From the NCBI RefSeq assembly GCF_012912005.1, contig NZ_JABBEA010000025.1:1-55550 (forward strand): 55,550 nt of DNA. The letters are read 5' to 3'. The position numbers were made by a program, and so were the translations under genes. A model generated the notes under the pieces. That model saw only the letters and a list, made by a program, of their open reading frames with translations. It was not told the origin of the DNA and did no database searches. How positions within the stretch are numbered: position 1 is the stretch's first letter; each line of letters begins with the position of its first letter. This document shows, piece by piece, positions 26,586-35,239 of the stretch. Source of the stretch: Paenibacillus sp. SZ31. GTDB lineage: Bacteria; Bacillota; Bacilli; Paenibacillales; Paenibacillaceae.

Positions 26586-27089
26586 TTAGGCAAGTGCTTC
26601 CTTCAATACATCCGGAGAAGCATTCCACCAATCTTCGTTGTGTGAGATCAACAGTGTCTTAAGTGCAGCTCGAGCTTCGGGTCCAAGCTCATCCAGCATG
26701 AAGCGACGCTTCAAGGCATAATCCATGCGATTCACATGTTCCGCCAGCAGTTTCCATCCACGTCTCGCTTCTGTATCAATCCACATCTCACATGCCGTTG
26801 CTCCACCATACAGTTGGCCTTCCTCCGTGCGATCGACAGCTACCCACACCAGCCATACCTGGCGTCCATTGGGCACATCCTCACGATTCGTTGAGAACTT
26901 GATATTGCGTTCCACTTTACTCTTCGCATGCATCGCACCGATATCGATTTTGGCTTCGCCATTATCAATAATGACCGGGGAAAGGTTATTCAGTTCAATG
27001 GAGCCCGCACCGAAGCCTTTATGCTTGCTTTTTGCACTAACGATATTCAAGGCAATCTGTTTTTTGCCGTTTTGCTCGTTTTGGTCCAT
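26586..27089 (-). CDS. ywhD: YwhD family protein
   Basis: A 167-residue protein matching YwhD of Bacillus by its N-terminal KKQIALNIVSAKSKHKGFGAGSI and its place next to pbpG/speE. Function unknown; predicted mixed alpha/beta, soluble. The ATG at 27089 follows GGAGG by eight bases and is preferred to the earlier in-frame ATG. Confidence 0.82.
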   Translation of the reverse strand: MDQNEQNGKKQIALNIVSAKSKHKGFGAGSIELNNLSPVIIDNGEAKIDIGAMHAKSKVERNIKFSTNREDVPNGRQVWLVWVAVDRTEEGQLYGGATACEMWIDTEARRGWKLLAEHVNRMDYALKRRFMLDELGPEARAALKTLLISHNEDWWNASPDVLKEALA

Positions 27090-27190
27090 GTTTATAGCCT
27101 CCAAGGGTTGATACAAATATTTTAACTAATAATTGGCCCATTGCAAACATATACATGCTGTAGATGCTTGTCAACGGGAGGTATTTAACG

Positions 27191-29182
27191 ATGATTCCAC
27201 GACGCGCCAAGAGCTGGCTCACCGCATCCCTGGCCCTGTGTGTGCTGGCCGGAGGGATATGGATCACTCTGGGTTACACTCGCTCAACTCATTCCGAATT
27301 GCCAGTACTCGCCCCGGAATCGGGCAAGCCCAAGGCAATAGCTCCAACACCAGCACCTCCAGAAAGTGTACAGACCCCTACCGCCGAAGTGTACAGCAAC
27401 CGTATTGTGGAATATCACATGGATGTAAAACTGGCAGAAGGGAACGTATTAGAAGGAACTCAGACGATTACATGGACACATCCAGGCAAAAAAACCGTCA
27501 ATGAGCTTTATTTTCATATGTACCCTAATGCCTTCTCTTCTGCTGACACCACCTTTATGAAGGAATCCGGCGGAAAGCTTCGGGGTGATGTCATGCCTAC
27601 CAATGGCTACGGCTCCATGAACATTACCGAAATGAAAACGGAGGACGGGCTCTCTCTGCTGCACCGGATGCAGTATGTGCAGCCAGATGACGGAAATATC
27701 AAGGACACCACCCTCATTAAAGTACGTTTGCCCAAACCCGTCAAAGGCGGGGAAAGCATCACACTCCACACCCGATTCGAAGTGAATCTGCCCAAGATTT
27801 TTGCCCGGATGGGAACTGCTGATGATTTTGTCATGGCAGGTCAATGGTTTCCCAAACTAAGTGCCTATGAACCTGTGGGTAGGCGCGGACGAACAACGGA
27901 AGGCTGGAATCTGCACCAATACCACGGCAATTCGGAATTTTACGCCGACTTCGGTATTTATAGTGTTCGTATTCGGGTGCCTGAAACATACAAGGTGGCT
28001 GCTACCGGATTTCCGACGCAGCAAGCCGTGGTGAAGAATGGAGAAAAAGTCTATCAATTCTATGCTGATGATGTGCATGACTTCGCCTGGGCAGCCTCAC
28101 CCGATTTTGTGTACGCCGAGGAGCCGTTCTCTGCACCCAACGTTCCTGGTGTACGAATCAAGTTATATCTGGACCCTGCTCATCAGGATCTGAAAGAACG
28201 TTATTTCTACGCCGCGAAGGCCGCTCTAGCCAATTATAGCAAATGGTTTGGTCCATATCCTTACGCCACTTTATCCATCGTTGTTCCACCCAAAACGGGG
28301 AACGGTGCCGGAGGCATGGAATATCCCACGCTAATCACAGCCTTTGGAGCCGATGATACCACGCCAGGTTATGACCTGGAACGAACCGTAGTCCACGAGA
28401 TTGGACATCAATACTTCTACGGCATGGTTGCCAGCAACGAATTTGAGGAAGCTTGGCTGGATGAAGGATTCACCTCTTATGCAGAAGACAAACTGATGGA
28501 GCAGGAATACGGACTGATCCCGAACCTGCCAGTACAATCGGGACTGATTACGTCTCCTTCATCTTTAACACAAGAATCCTGGAAGTTCGATACCCAGAAT
28601 GAGTATGCAGCCAATGTCTACACACGTGGCAAGCTTGTATTGCTCGGTATCGAACATCAAGTCGGCACAAAAAAGATGGAGCACATTCTCTCTACCTATG
28701 TGAAAAAGTACCGCTTCAAACATCCCACTTCGGCTGATTTTCAAAAAGTTGTGGAACAAGTGACCCGTACTTCCTGGTCTGATTATTTTGACCAATATGT
28801 CTATGGTAACGGAATGGCTGACTTTGCTGTAGAGAAGATTCATGTTACACCCGTACAGAAAGACGGCCAAACATTGTACGAGTCATCCGTAACGATTGCG
28901 AAAAAAGGTAGTGATTACAACGCCGTTCCTGTTCGAATTGCTTTTGAAGACGGACATATCCTCACCAAGCAATGGGATGGCAAAGAAGATCGCATCACCT
29001 ACAAATTAACTCACACATCCCCTGTGTCCTGGGCCATGACCGATCCCCTGTACACGATCGTGCTGGAGAACCGCCATATGAACAATTTCCTGAAAGCCGG
29101 ACTGGATGAGCGGGCGAAGTCCCGCTGGAGCATGAGCGTAACCAAACTAATAGAAGCCATATTCGGAAGTCTGTCATGGTGA
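27191..29182 (+). CDS. M1-family metallopeptidase, membrane-anchored
   Basis: A 663-residue aminopeptidase-type zinc enzyme. An N-terminal signal-anchor (8-29) is followed by a Pro/Thr-rich spacer, a beta domain, GGMEYP (374-379, in place of GAMEN), the zinc motif H402-E-I-G-H406 and third ligand E425 (WLDEGF). A C-terminal segment (about 540-663) follows. The family removes N-terminal residues from peptides; here it is outside the cell membrane. GGGAGG lies nine bases before the ATG. The next gene starts 10 bases after the stop, so the two probably work together. Confidence 0.88.
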   Translation: MIPRRAKSWLTASLALCVLAGGIWITLGYTRSTHSELPVLAPESGKPKAIAPTPAPPESVQTPTAEVYSNRIVEYHMDVKLAEGNVLEGTQTITWTHPGKKTVNELYFHMYPNAFSSADTTFMKESGGKLRGDVMPTNGYGSMNITEMKTEDGLSLLHRMQYVQPDDGNIKDTTLIKVRLPKPVKGGESITLHTRFEVNLPKIFARMGTADDFVMAGQWFPKLSAYEPVGRRGRTTEGWNLHQYHGNSEFYADFGIYSVRIRVPETYKVAATGFPTQQAVVKNGEKVYQFYADDVHDFAWAASPDFVYAEEPFSAPNVPGVRIKLYLDPAHQDLKERYFYAAKAALANYSKWFGPYPYATLSIVVPPKTGNGAGGMEYPTLITAFGADDTTPGYDLERTVVHEIGHQYFYGMVASNEFEEAWLDEGFTSYAEDKLMEQEYGLIPNLPVQSGLITSPSSLTQESWKFDTQNEYAANVYTRGKLVLLGIEHQVGTKKMEHILSTYVKKYRFKHPTSADFQKVVEQVTRTSWSDYFDQYVYGNGMADFAVEKIHVTPVQKDGQTLYESSVTIAKKGSDYNAVPVRIAFEDGHILTKQWDGKEDRITYKLTHTSPVSWAMTDPLYTIVLENRHMNNFLKAGLDERAKSRWSMSVTKLIEAIFGSLSW

Positions 29183-29192
29183 GGTGGAAACG

Positions 29193-30035
29193 GTGAAAGC
29201 GAAAATACGTGAAGGCTGGTTTCTCGTCCGTCAGCATATGTTCATTGCAGCGCTCTTATTTCTATATCAACTTATATGGGGATATTTCCTCTATCGAATG
29301 ATACAATCGGCTGTCGTCCCACTACTCCTGCGTTATCCGGATCCCGATGCCGGGGAGCTGAGTACGCTTTTGTTCAAAATGGAAAGCCAACTGAACCTGT
29401 CTACCCATCCGGAGGTTCATCGTTATGTGTGGATTCTGGGGGCCATGCTGCTACTTCGCATGTTGATTAGCCCCCTCATTCAGGCAGGACTCCTCTATTC
29501 GCTTCAGCACTATAATAGTACAGAAGAGCGAATTCCATTCGTCCGCGGGATTAAAAATCTATGGAAACCGATGCTGCTGCTCCATACCATTCGTACATTA
29601 TTGATGCTTTTGCCCGGCTACTGGCTCGTGCCCAAGCTGTATTCGATTCTAATGGATGGATTTCATTCCCTTCAATTACTCTTGCCAGGCATACCCTATG
29701 TTGCCGCCTGGATCGTATATGGTTGGATTATCCACCATACCCTGCTCTACATGCAGTTTGGTGTTTCCGCACCGGAAGGGGAAGGTGGCGCTCACGGCAC
29801 ACTCAAAGCGCTCTGGATTACAATGCGCCATCTCATCCCCGTGATTGGCATTGCACTGATACTGGGCGGAGTTCACTTACTTGTCTTCGGAGCGTTCACT
29901 TCAGCCTCATGGTTACTAACGGGACTTACCGGACTTATACTACAACAGACGTATCCACTTGCCAGATGTCTATTGAGCCTGTGGAAAATATGCGCCCATT
30001 TCCGATTATGGCAGTCCAAAACATCCAAAGGTTAG
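29193..30035 (+). CDS. Polytopic membrane protein, unknown
   Basis: A 280-residue protein with about six hydrophobic segments (about 15-35, 80-105, 128-150, 163-190, 213-240 and 245-265). Start chosen as GTG at 29193, eight bases after GAGG; an in-frame GTG at 29184 sits on the site. It follows the M1 peptidase in the same operon and a terminator comes 70 bases later. It could help anchor or supply the peptidase, but that is inference; no family recognised. Confidence 0.65.
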   Translation: MKAKIREGWFLVRQHMFIAALLFLYQLIWGYFLYRMIQSAVVPLLLRYPDPDAGELSTLLFKMESQLNLSTHPEVHRYVWILGAMLLLRMLISPLIQAGLLYSLQHYNSTEERIPFVRGIKNLWKPMLLLHTIRTLLMLLPGYWLVPKLYSILMDGFHSLQLLLPGIPYVAAWIVYGWIIHHTLLYMQFGVSAPEGEGGAHGTLKALWITMRHLIPVIGIALILGGVHLLVFGAFTSASWLLTGLTGLILQQTYPLARCLLSLWKICAHFRLWQSKTSKG

Positions 30036-30103
30036 AGCAGATAGTTTAAAAATTGTTACCATCACATGTTAAACTTATGGCCTAATATGTACTTATAAAT
30101 AGG

Positions 30104-30144
30104 CAAACCTCAACCTTTCCCCGTCAAAGGTCGAGGTTTTTTTG
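30104..30144 (+). terminator. Terminator of M1 peptidase operon
   Basis: AAACCTC/GAGGTTTTTTT with inner ACCTTT/AAAGGT stem. Confidence 0.85.
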
Positions 30145-30163
30145 CTAATTTTGTTGTTAAACG

Positions 30164-30192
30164 TTGCCAAACCGGTACTCCTCTGTTACAAT
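30164..30192 (+). promoter_or_regulatory. Promoter of riboswitch-controlled hydrolase
   Basis: TTGCCA (30164-30169), 17-base spacer, TACAAT (30187-30192); start near 30199, giving a 230-nt leader. Confidence 0.65.
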
Positions 30193-30264
30193 AATCGCAG
30201 TGAGTTTTTAGTAACAACTTTGTAATCTTTACATTCATATTTGTAACTACTTAAAATTAAATCG

Positions 30265-30420
30265 TCATTTCTTGATTTCGCAGGTGCATAACTAGCATAG
30301 CCAAATTCCTGGCACCTGGGAAGCGGGGGAACCAGTTATGGGTGAATTGATCTTGCTACAGAGGGATCATAGGGGACCTTCAACCGAATCCTTAAGCTAA
30401 CCTCGCAGGCGTTGGAAGGG
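30265..30420 (+). promoter_or_regulatory. c-di-AMP riboswitch (ydaO/yuaA type)
   Basis: The leader carries the conserved segments of this class: GCGGGGGAACC, GGGTGAATTGATC, CATAGGGGACCTTCAACCGAATCC, then GCTAACCTCGCAGGCG. In the family, binding of cyclic di-AMP turns off cell-wall hydrolase and osmolyte genes. There is no terminator hairpin between the aptamer and the start codon, and the ribosome binding site GGAAGGGG (30414-30421) overlaps its 3' edge, so control may act on translation. Confidence 0.85.
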
Positions 30421-30429
30421 GTATATCTC

Positions 30430-30900
30430 TTGTTCAAGAAGAAATTAACCGCAGCTGTACTTAGCCTCACATTCGCATTATCGCTTGGTGCAGGCAGCGC
30501 ATTCGCAGATTCAAAGATGGACAAAGTAATTGATTCAGCAATGGGAACTACATACAAAAGTGGGGGAACAACGCTTAACGGCTTTGACTGCTCCGGATTT
30601 ACACGGTATGTATTCGACAAGTTGGGTATTGATTTGGCACGCCAATCCAGTTCCCAATTCGACATGGGTGATTCCGTATCCCGCATGGAGATGAGAGCTG
30701 GCGATCTGGTATTCTTCAATACAACAGGTAAAGGCGTATCTCATGTAGGAATCTTTGTAGGGGATGGAAAGTTCGCACACTCCTCTTCTTCCAAAGGTGT
30801 TACGATCAGTGCATTGAGTGAAAACTATTGGGCCAATCGTTATGTTGGCGCTAAACGGATTATGAGCACGGACGCATATGAATCACTGGCCCTTGACTAG
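30430..30900 (+). CDS. Secreted NlpC/P60 cell-wall hydrolase
   Basis: A 156-residue endopeptidase: signal peptide (1-26, SAFA-D) followed directly by an NlpC/P60 domain with C54 (FDCSGF), H105 (VSHVGIF) and H117 (FAHSS). Such enzymes cut D-gamma-glutamyl-diaminopimelate links in peptidoglycan. No extra binding domain. The start is TTG at 30430, eight bases after GGAAGGGG; no ATG fits. It is controlled by the c-di-AMP riboswitch just upstream, linking wall lysis to osmotic state. Confidence 0.92.
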   Translation: MFKKKLTAAVLSLTFALSLGAGSAFADSKMDKVIDSAMGTTYKSGGTTLNGFDCSGFTRYVFDKLGIDLARQSSSQFDMGDSVSRMEMRAGDLVFFNTTGKGVSHVGIFVGDGKFAHSSSSKGVTISALSENYWANRYVGAKRIMSTDAYESLALD

Positions 30901-30963
30901 GGACAAGCTGAGCAACATGATGCTGTAACCATTAACCATACTGGAACGAAGCAAGAAGCATAA

Positions 30964-31013
30964 CAGAACCGCCCGGTACATTCTCCGCAGGAATGTATCC
31001 GGCGGTTTTTTTG
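30964..31013 (+). terminator. Terminator of NlpC/P60 gene
   Basis: ACCGCCCGGTACATTC/GAATGTATCCGGCGGT followed by TTTTTTT. Confidence 0.9.
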
Positions 31014-31103
31014 TGCTTCATTCCCTGTTTACGCTGCAAGTTACACATGAGGTATATCCTGCAACATCAACAGGTTCATTTTGCGTTCGCTCGTCCGTGC
31101 CCT

Positions 31104-31132
31104 TATGATGTTTTTACCCATCCCGTTATAAT
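31104..31132 (+). promoter_or_regulatory. Promoter-like element before GNAT gene
   Basis: TATGATG (31104-31110) and CCGTTATAAT ending at 31132. The same pair with the same spacing occurs at 31819-31847 before the cytochrome c gene. Confidence 0.5.
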
Positions 31133-31191
31133 ATAAACGGAATTACCGGAACTTTTGTTTCATTTTTTTCCTGGAAAGGGAGACTTGCTAA

Positions 31192-31263
31192 ATGAACGGC
31201 TCTTTTGTAGAGTGGACAGAGAGTTTGGTAATGACTGAGAGGAGCGTGCAGATGTATGAATGA
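31192..31263 (+). CDS. Possible 23-codon leader peptide of GNAT gene
   Basis: A short frame with a good AAAGGGAG site ten bases before its ATG. It ends with TGA overlapping the first codons of the GNAT gene (31256), in a different frame. Translation of the leader could couple to the GNAT start. It may also be chance; the peptide (begins MNGSFVEWTES) resembles nothing I know. Confidence 0.3.
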   Translation: MNGSFVEWTESLVMTERSVQMYE

Positions 31264-31750
31264 AGCCCCTGTAACGTTTCATGTTGTACCCATGCAAGAA
31301 GAACATGCGGAGCTTATCTGCAGTTGGCAGTATGACCCGCCTTACAATATCTATAGCTGGCTACCCTGGGAGCAGATGAAAGCACTGGAAGTTGAATTTG
31401 GGGATGCGCAGCTGCGGCAGGAACAATATGCGATTGTTCTTGATCAGCATGATCGCATCTGCGGATTTGCTCAATACTTCCCACTTCAGGGAGTAACCCG
31501 GATTGGCCTCGGCATGCATCCAGAGCTGTGTGGTCAGGGTCAAGGGAAAGCTTTTGTCACCGCCATTGTGCAGGAAGCCATTCGCCGGAACCGGACGAAT
31601 GAGATTGATCTTGAAGTGCTCACCTGGAATGCCCGTGCCATTCAAGTCTATCTTAAGAATGGATTTGTCACTCAGGATACATACGAACGACAGACACCAA
31701 GCGGCTTAATGCCCTTTCACTGCATGGTCTATGAAGGGCCTCGCGATTAG
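31256..31750 (+). CDS. GNAT acetyltransferase
   Basis: A 164-residue GCN5-type N-acetyltransferase. The acetyl-CoA loop is at GMHPELCGQGQGKAF (about 85-99), followed by the beta-5 strand IDLEVLTWNARAIQVYLKNGF. Substrate unknown. GAGAGGAG is about 12 bases before the ATG. Stand-alone gene with its own promoter. Confidence 0.85.
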   Translation: MNEAPVTFHVVPMQEEHAELICSWQYDPPYNIYSWLPWEQMKALEVEFGDAQLRQEQYAIVLDQHDRICGFAQYFPLQGVTRIGLGMHPELCGQGQGKAFVTAIVQEAIRRNRTNEIDLEVLTWNARAIQVYLKNGFVTQDTYERQTPSGLMPFHCMVYEGPRD

Positions 31751-31818
31751 AATCCATTGCAAAACAACCCAATCTGCCCCTTGTTATGTGATTAGTTCAA
31801 AAAATTACCACAAAATGC

Positions 31819-31847
31819 TATGATGTCACTACAGGTTCCGTTATAAT
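31819..31847 (+). promoter_or_regulatory. Promoter of cytochrome c gene
   Basis: TATGATG (31819-31825), then CCGTTATAAT with the -10 at 31842-31847. The -10 is perfect; the -35 is weak. Confidence 0.5.
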
Positions 31848-31900
31848 GATATGGATAGTTTCAGGTTAGATGATCTTTCATTCTGGAGGGGACATAAGGG

Positions 31901-32257
31901 ATGCACAAATGGATCATGAGCGGGGTATTTTTTGCAGCATGCGCTTTAGCTATTGTTTTAATGTTTACGCTTCCAGGGAAAGAGGAAGTGGCTGAAGAAG
32001 CCAAACCAACCATGCCAGAAGTAGCACTGGATGCCGGACAGGCTGAAGCACTGGTCAAAGCCAATTGTATTTCCTGTCACGGAGATCAGCTTCAGGGTGG
32101 CGTAGGGCCTGCTCTGGCGAACATCGGCAGCCAGGATGATCTGGAGAAGATCTACTCCACGATTGTCAAAGGTAAAGGTGGCATGCCTGCCTTCAAGGGT
32201 AGACTGCAGGATGAAGAGATTGCCAATATCGCTATGTGGTTGGCAGAAAAGAAATAA
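31901..32257 (+). CDS. Membrane-anchored class I cytochrome c (c550/c551-like)
   Basis: A 118-residue protein with an N-terminal membrane anchor (5-24), an acidic linker, and a heme site C56-IS-C59-H60 with M95 as likely second ligand (GGMPAF). Resembles CccA/CccB of Bacillus, small cytochromes that pass electrons to the terminal oxidase outside the membrane. A GGAGGGG site precedes the ATG. Confidence 0.9.
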   Translation: MHKWIMSGVFFAACALAIVLMFTLPGKEEVAEEAKPTMPEVALDAGQAEALVKANCISCHGDQLQGGVGPALANIGSQDDLEKIYSTIVKGKGGMPAFKGRLQDEEIANIAMWLAEKK

Positions 32258-32269
32258 TCTTTGCACACG

Positions 32270-32323
32270 CATAACGAAGAGGCCCTTAATCCCCTGTTGG
32301 GAGAATAAGAGCCTCTTTGTTGT
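32270..32323. terminator. Bidirectional terminator cytochrome c / ribokinase
   Basis: AAGAGGC/GCCTCTT with inner CTTAATCCCC/GGGAGAATAAG stem. Confidence 0.8.
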
Positions 32324-32328
32324 ATCAT

Positions 32329-33315
32329 TTATTGGACTTCTGGCGCGTGCTCCGCCAGAAAGGCCTCGACTTCACGTGCGGACGGCATCCCGGACTGGGC
32401 GCCGAGCTTCGTCACGGATAACGCAGCCGCACCCATGGCGAAGCCTACGGCCGCGTCCAAAGTCTCACCGCGCGCGAGGGCTACCGCCAGCGCGCCGTTG
32501 AAGCAATCGCCAGCGCCGGTCGTATCGACGGCGCTTACGGCGTAGCCGGGCGCACGGCACGCGCCGGCACGCCCTGCTTGTACGCGGCCGCCAGGCGCCG
32601 CCGCGTACACAGCCCCCTCGGGGCCGAGCGTCGTGACGACAGCGGCCCCGAGGGATGCGGCGAGCTCTGCGACCGCCGCATCCAGGTCTTCCGGCCGGAG
32701 ATGATCCCGGCCGATAAGCACGGCAAGCTCGCTGCGGTTCGGCGTGACAACGTCGATGCACCGCAGGAGCTCCTGGGGCAGACCCGGCACCGCGGGAGCC
32801 GGGTTGAGCACCACCAGTGCGCTGCCTTCAGCCGCCAGTTGGGCGGCGCGGGTAACCGCTGGCAGCGGAATCTCCAGCTGCAGCAGCACCGCTGCGGCTG
32901 CAGTCAGGCTTTTTACCGTATCCGCCTCTTCCAGCATCTCAGGCACAACTTGTCCATTCGCACCAGGAATAACGATAATCCGGTTGTCTCCCCGAGAAAG
33001 CCAGATGGAAGCCGTCCCTGTAACCGTGTCTTCCAATATGCGAACCTGCGAGGCATCTGCACCACTTTCCGTCAGACTGTGCAGCAGACGTTCGCCAAAA
33101 CCGTCCGATCCCACCGCACCAATCATCGTAGTCTGTCCACCCAGACGCGCAGCGGCAACAGCCTGGTTTGCCCCTTTGCCACCAGCGAGATAATGCAGCT
33201 CCTCACCGCTCACCGTCTCTCCCTCTTCCGGAATCGTATCCGTCTTTACCACGAGATCCATATTGAGACTGCCTACGACAGCAATAAGAGGTTGTTTCTG
33301 ATTATAGTCTGACAT
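32329..33315 (-). CDS. rbsK: Ribokinase
   Basis: A 328-residue PfkB-family sugar kinase. It has GGKGANQAVAAARLG (about 40-54) near the N-terminus and the ATP/anion-hole signature DTTGAGDCFNGALA with the catalytic Asp. It converts ribose to ribose-5-phosphate. The start at 33315 is preferred to a GTG five codons earlier. The 3' half (about 32400-32860) is 72-77 percent GC in counted lines, while the 5' half is 55-60 percent. No ribose transporter genes are nearby. Confidence 0.9.
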   Translation of the reverse strand: MSDYNQKQPLIAVVGSLNMDLVVKTDTIPEEGETVSGEELHYLAGGKGANQAVAAARLGGQTTMIGAVGSDGFGERLLHSLTESGADASQVRILEDTVTGTASIWLSRGDNRIIVIPGANGQVVPEMLEEADTVKSLTAAAAVLLQLEIPLPAVTRAAQLAAEGSALVVLNPAPAVPGLPQELLRCIDVVTPNRSELAVLIGRDHLRPEDLDAAVAELAASLGAAVVTTLGPEGAVYAAAPGGRVQAGRAGACRAPGYAVSAVDTTGAGDCFNGALAVALARGETLDAAVGFAMGAAALSVTKLGAQSGMPSAREVEAFLAEHAPEVQ

Positions 33316-33359
33316 GTATGGTTCACTCACTTCCGGCCGCGCGATAATAACCGATCTCG

Positions 33360-33656
33360 TTATTCGGACCTCATTTTGTCATAAGCTTCGTTATATTGTC
33401 CTGCTTCCTTGATATCTACAGATGTAATACCACCCGCATCCCATGACGTGAGACGCAGCGTAACCGTTGTATAATCAATCGTAATAAAAGGATGATGATT
33501 GAATGCTTCCGAGATCGCAGCGACCTCATCCACAAATGCAATCCCTTTCATGTAGTTGGAAAACATAAATTTACGTACAATCCACCGTCCCTCTTCCAGT
33601 TCCCAGCCTTCCAGCCTCCCCAGATGAGCTTCGACTTCCTCTTGCGAAAAAACCAT
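33360..33656 (-). CDS. Pterin-4a-carbinolamine dehydratase
   Basis: A 98-residue PCD/DCoH protein. The family signature is clear: FNHHPFITIDYTTVTLRL with two histidines, then TSWDAGGITSVD. It recycles the pterin cofactor after aromatic hydroxylation or acts in folate/pterin metabolism; no hydroxylase is adjacent. It ends 44 bases before rbsK starts, possibly the same transcript. Confidence 0.9.
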   Translation of the reverse strand: MVFSQEEVEAHLGRLEGWELEEGRWIVRKFMFSNYMKGIAFVDEVAAISEAFNHHPFITIDYTTVTLRLTSWDAGGITSVDIKEAGQYNEAYDKMRSE

Positions 33657-33686
33657 GCGTTATCTTCCTCCCCATAGGATGGTACC

Positions 33687-33884
33687 TTACAGACAACGTG
33701 CGTCTGTATAACCACCGACACCTTCGGCGCGATTCACAGCAACCTCAAAGGCCAGGCTCACCGCCATGCGGTTAGCCCATTTCACGACTAACATCTTACC
33801 ACGGACAAGCTTCAAAATCCAATCAACTACATGGCATAGAACCAATAACCATAAGGCTTTGAGGAGAATCCCTTCTCCATTCAT
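33687..33884 (-). CDS. Possible small protein, unknown
   Basis: A 65-residue frame with one hydrophobic stretch (about 8-27). The ribosome binding site is poor (GGGGGT directly before the ATG). It fills the space between two better supported genes. No family recognised; could be spurious. Confidence 0.3.
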   Translation of the reverse strand: MNGEGILLKALWLLVLCHVVDWILKLVRGKMLVVKWANRMAVSLAFEVAVNRAEGVGGYTDARCL

Positions 33885-33910
33885 ACCCCCGAAAATAGCA
33901 TGTACACATA

Positions 33911-34204
33911 CTAAATTAACGGCACAAACGTCAACTCTTCTTCCCCAATCAAAATATGAATGCGGTGCTGTTCCTTATCATGGATGACCACTCCACTTCC
34001 AACCGGAATGATAGACTCCTCACCTAGCGCATAGAACAGATCCTCCGCTAACGCCTCATCCACTTCAAGTTGCTCAGGTGCCCCGAGTCTATCCCACTCT
34101 TCCGCATCCATTTCAAAGAAAACATATCGATCCGGTATGCGCCCGATTGCCGTTGTCAAATCTGTCAAAATTCCTTCATAATCCCGTCCATGCTTTACGC
34201 CCAT
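33911..34204 (-). CDS. Hypothetical protein, 97 residues
   Basis: Soluble, acidic protein with a good AGGAGTG site about 10 bases before the ATG. Mixed alpha/beta pattern; C-terminal strands VVIHDKEQHRIHILIGEEELTFVPLI. No family recognised. Stands alone, divergent from motA. Confidence 0.6.
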   Translation of the reverse strand: MGVKHGRDYEGILTDLTTAIGRIPDRYVFFEMDAEEWDRLGAPEQLEVDEALAEDLFYALGEESIIPVGSGVVIHDKEQHRIHILIGEEELTFVPLI

Positions 34205-34270
34205 TGGCTTTTCACTCCTATTCGGCCCCTAAGGAGCGGATTTGATCTTATTATACCTGAAAATAACACT

Positions 34271-34297
34271 TAAAAAAAAAGACCTTCTGGTCGATAA
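34271..34297 (+). promoter_or_regulatory. Sigma-D-type promoter of motAB
   Basis: TAAA (34271-34274), 15 bases, GTCGATAA (34290-34297), one mismatch to the sigma-D -10 GCCGATAA with the exact spacing. In B. subtilis motAB is a sigma-D target. Caution: the same bases on the minus strand form a small GACC-AGAA-GGTC hairpin with nine T that could be a terminator. Confidence 0.5.
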
Positions 34298-34438
34298 ATA
34301 CTATATATAACCGTTCTAAGTGTTTATGCAGCCACAAGGGATGCCGAACATGTAACGGATTGCGGCACAATGTTCGTCTGGAAGCCCGGATATAGCCGCT
34401 TGAAAGGATTCAATTTTATCTCATGGATGAGGTGTATA

Positions 34439-35239
34439 ATGAACATTTCAACAATTATTGGACTTGTTTTGGGACTCGCTTCACTTGTACTCGGTATGAT
34501 GTTGAAGCATGCTCCCCTAATTAATCTGGTCAACAACCCAGCAGCCTACATGATTATATTTGTTGGTACCGCAGGAAGTATTTTTATGGCATTCCCCATG
34601 TCAGAAGTTAAGAGAATTCCGAAGCTTTTCGGGATTTTGTTCAAACAGCAAAAATTGATCGATCGCGTATCCCTGATCGGCACGTTTATGGACTGGGCTT
34701 CCACTACCCGTCGTGAAGGTTTGCTTGCACTGGAATCAAAAGTAGAAGATATCGACGATCAGTTCCTTCGTAGCGGTATGCGAATGATTATCGATGGTAA
34801 CGATCAGGAATTTGTAAGTGATGTCCTAATGGAAGATATTCATACCGCAGAAGAACGTCACCGCAGTGGTGCACTACTCTTCGCCCAAGCAGGTATGTAT
34901 GCTCCAACACTTGGCGTTCTCGGAGCCGTAGTTGGTTTGATCGCAGCCCTTGCGGACCTTAGCGATATGGATAAGCTCTCTCAAGCCATTGCGGCAGCAT
35001 TCATCGCTACCCTCTTGGGTATCTTCACAGGTTATGTACTGTGGCATCCAATGTCCAACAAGTTGAAGCGGATGTCCAAGCAAGAGATGGAAATCAAGTT
35101 GATGATGGTTGAGGGTCTGCTCTCGATTCAATCCGGTGTTTCCACCGTTGCCATCAATCAGAAATTATCTGTATTCCTGACACCTTCCGAACGTAAACAA
35201 CTGGATGAGAAGGGGGACTCATCAGGTGAAAAAGGCTAA
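34439..35239 (+). CDS. motA: Flagellar motor stator protein MotA
   Basis: A 266-residue stator subunit with four membrane segments (about 5-24, 30-50, 150-172 and 180-205) and a large cytoplasmic loop that contacts FliG. The conserved proline/glycine-rich GAVVGLIAAL and LLGIFTGYVLWHP stretches are present. GATGAGGTG precedes the ATG at 34439; the longer frame upstream is not MotA-like. Overlaps motB by 14 bases. Confidence 0.93.
   Translation: MNISTIIGLVLGLASLVLGMMLKHAPLINLVNNPAAYMIIFVGTAGSIFMAFPMSEVKRIPKLFGILFKQQKLIDRVSLIGTFMDWASTTRREGLLALESKVEDIDDQFLRSGMRMIIDGNDQEFVSDVLMEDIHTAEERHRSGALLFAQAGMYAPTLGVLGAVVGLIAALADLSDMDKLSQAIAAAFIATLLGIFTGYVLWHPMSNKLKRMSKQEMEIKLMMVEGLLSIQSGVSTVAINQKLSVFLTPSERKQLDEKGDSSGEKG

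Noticed and set aside
32578..33312. 244-residue plus frame inside ribokinase
   Set aside because: High GC lowers stop frequency; it is antisense to a gene with intact motifs and has no domain.
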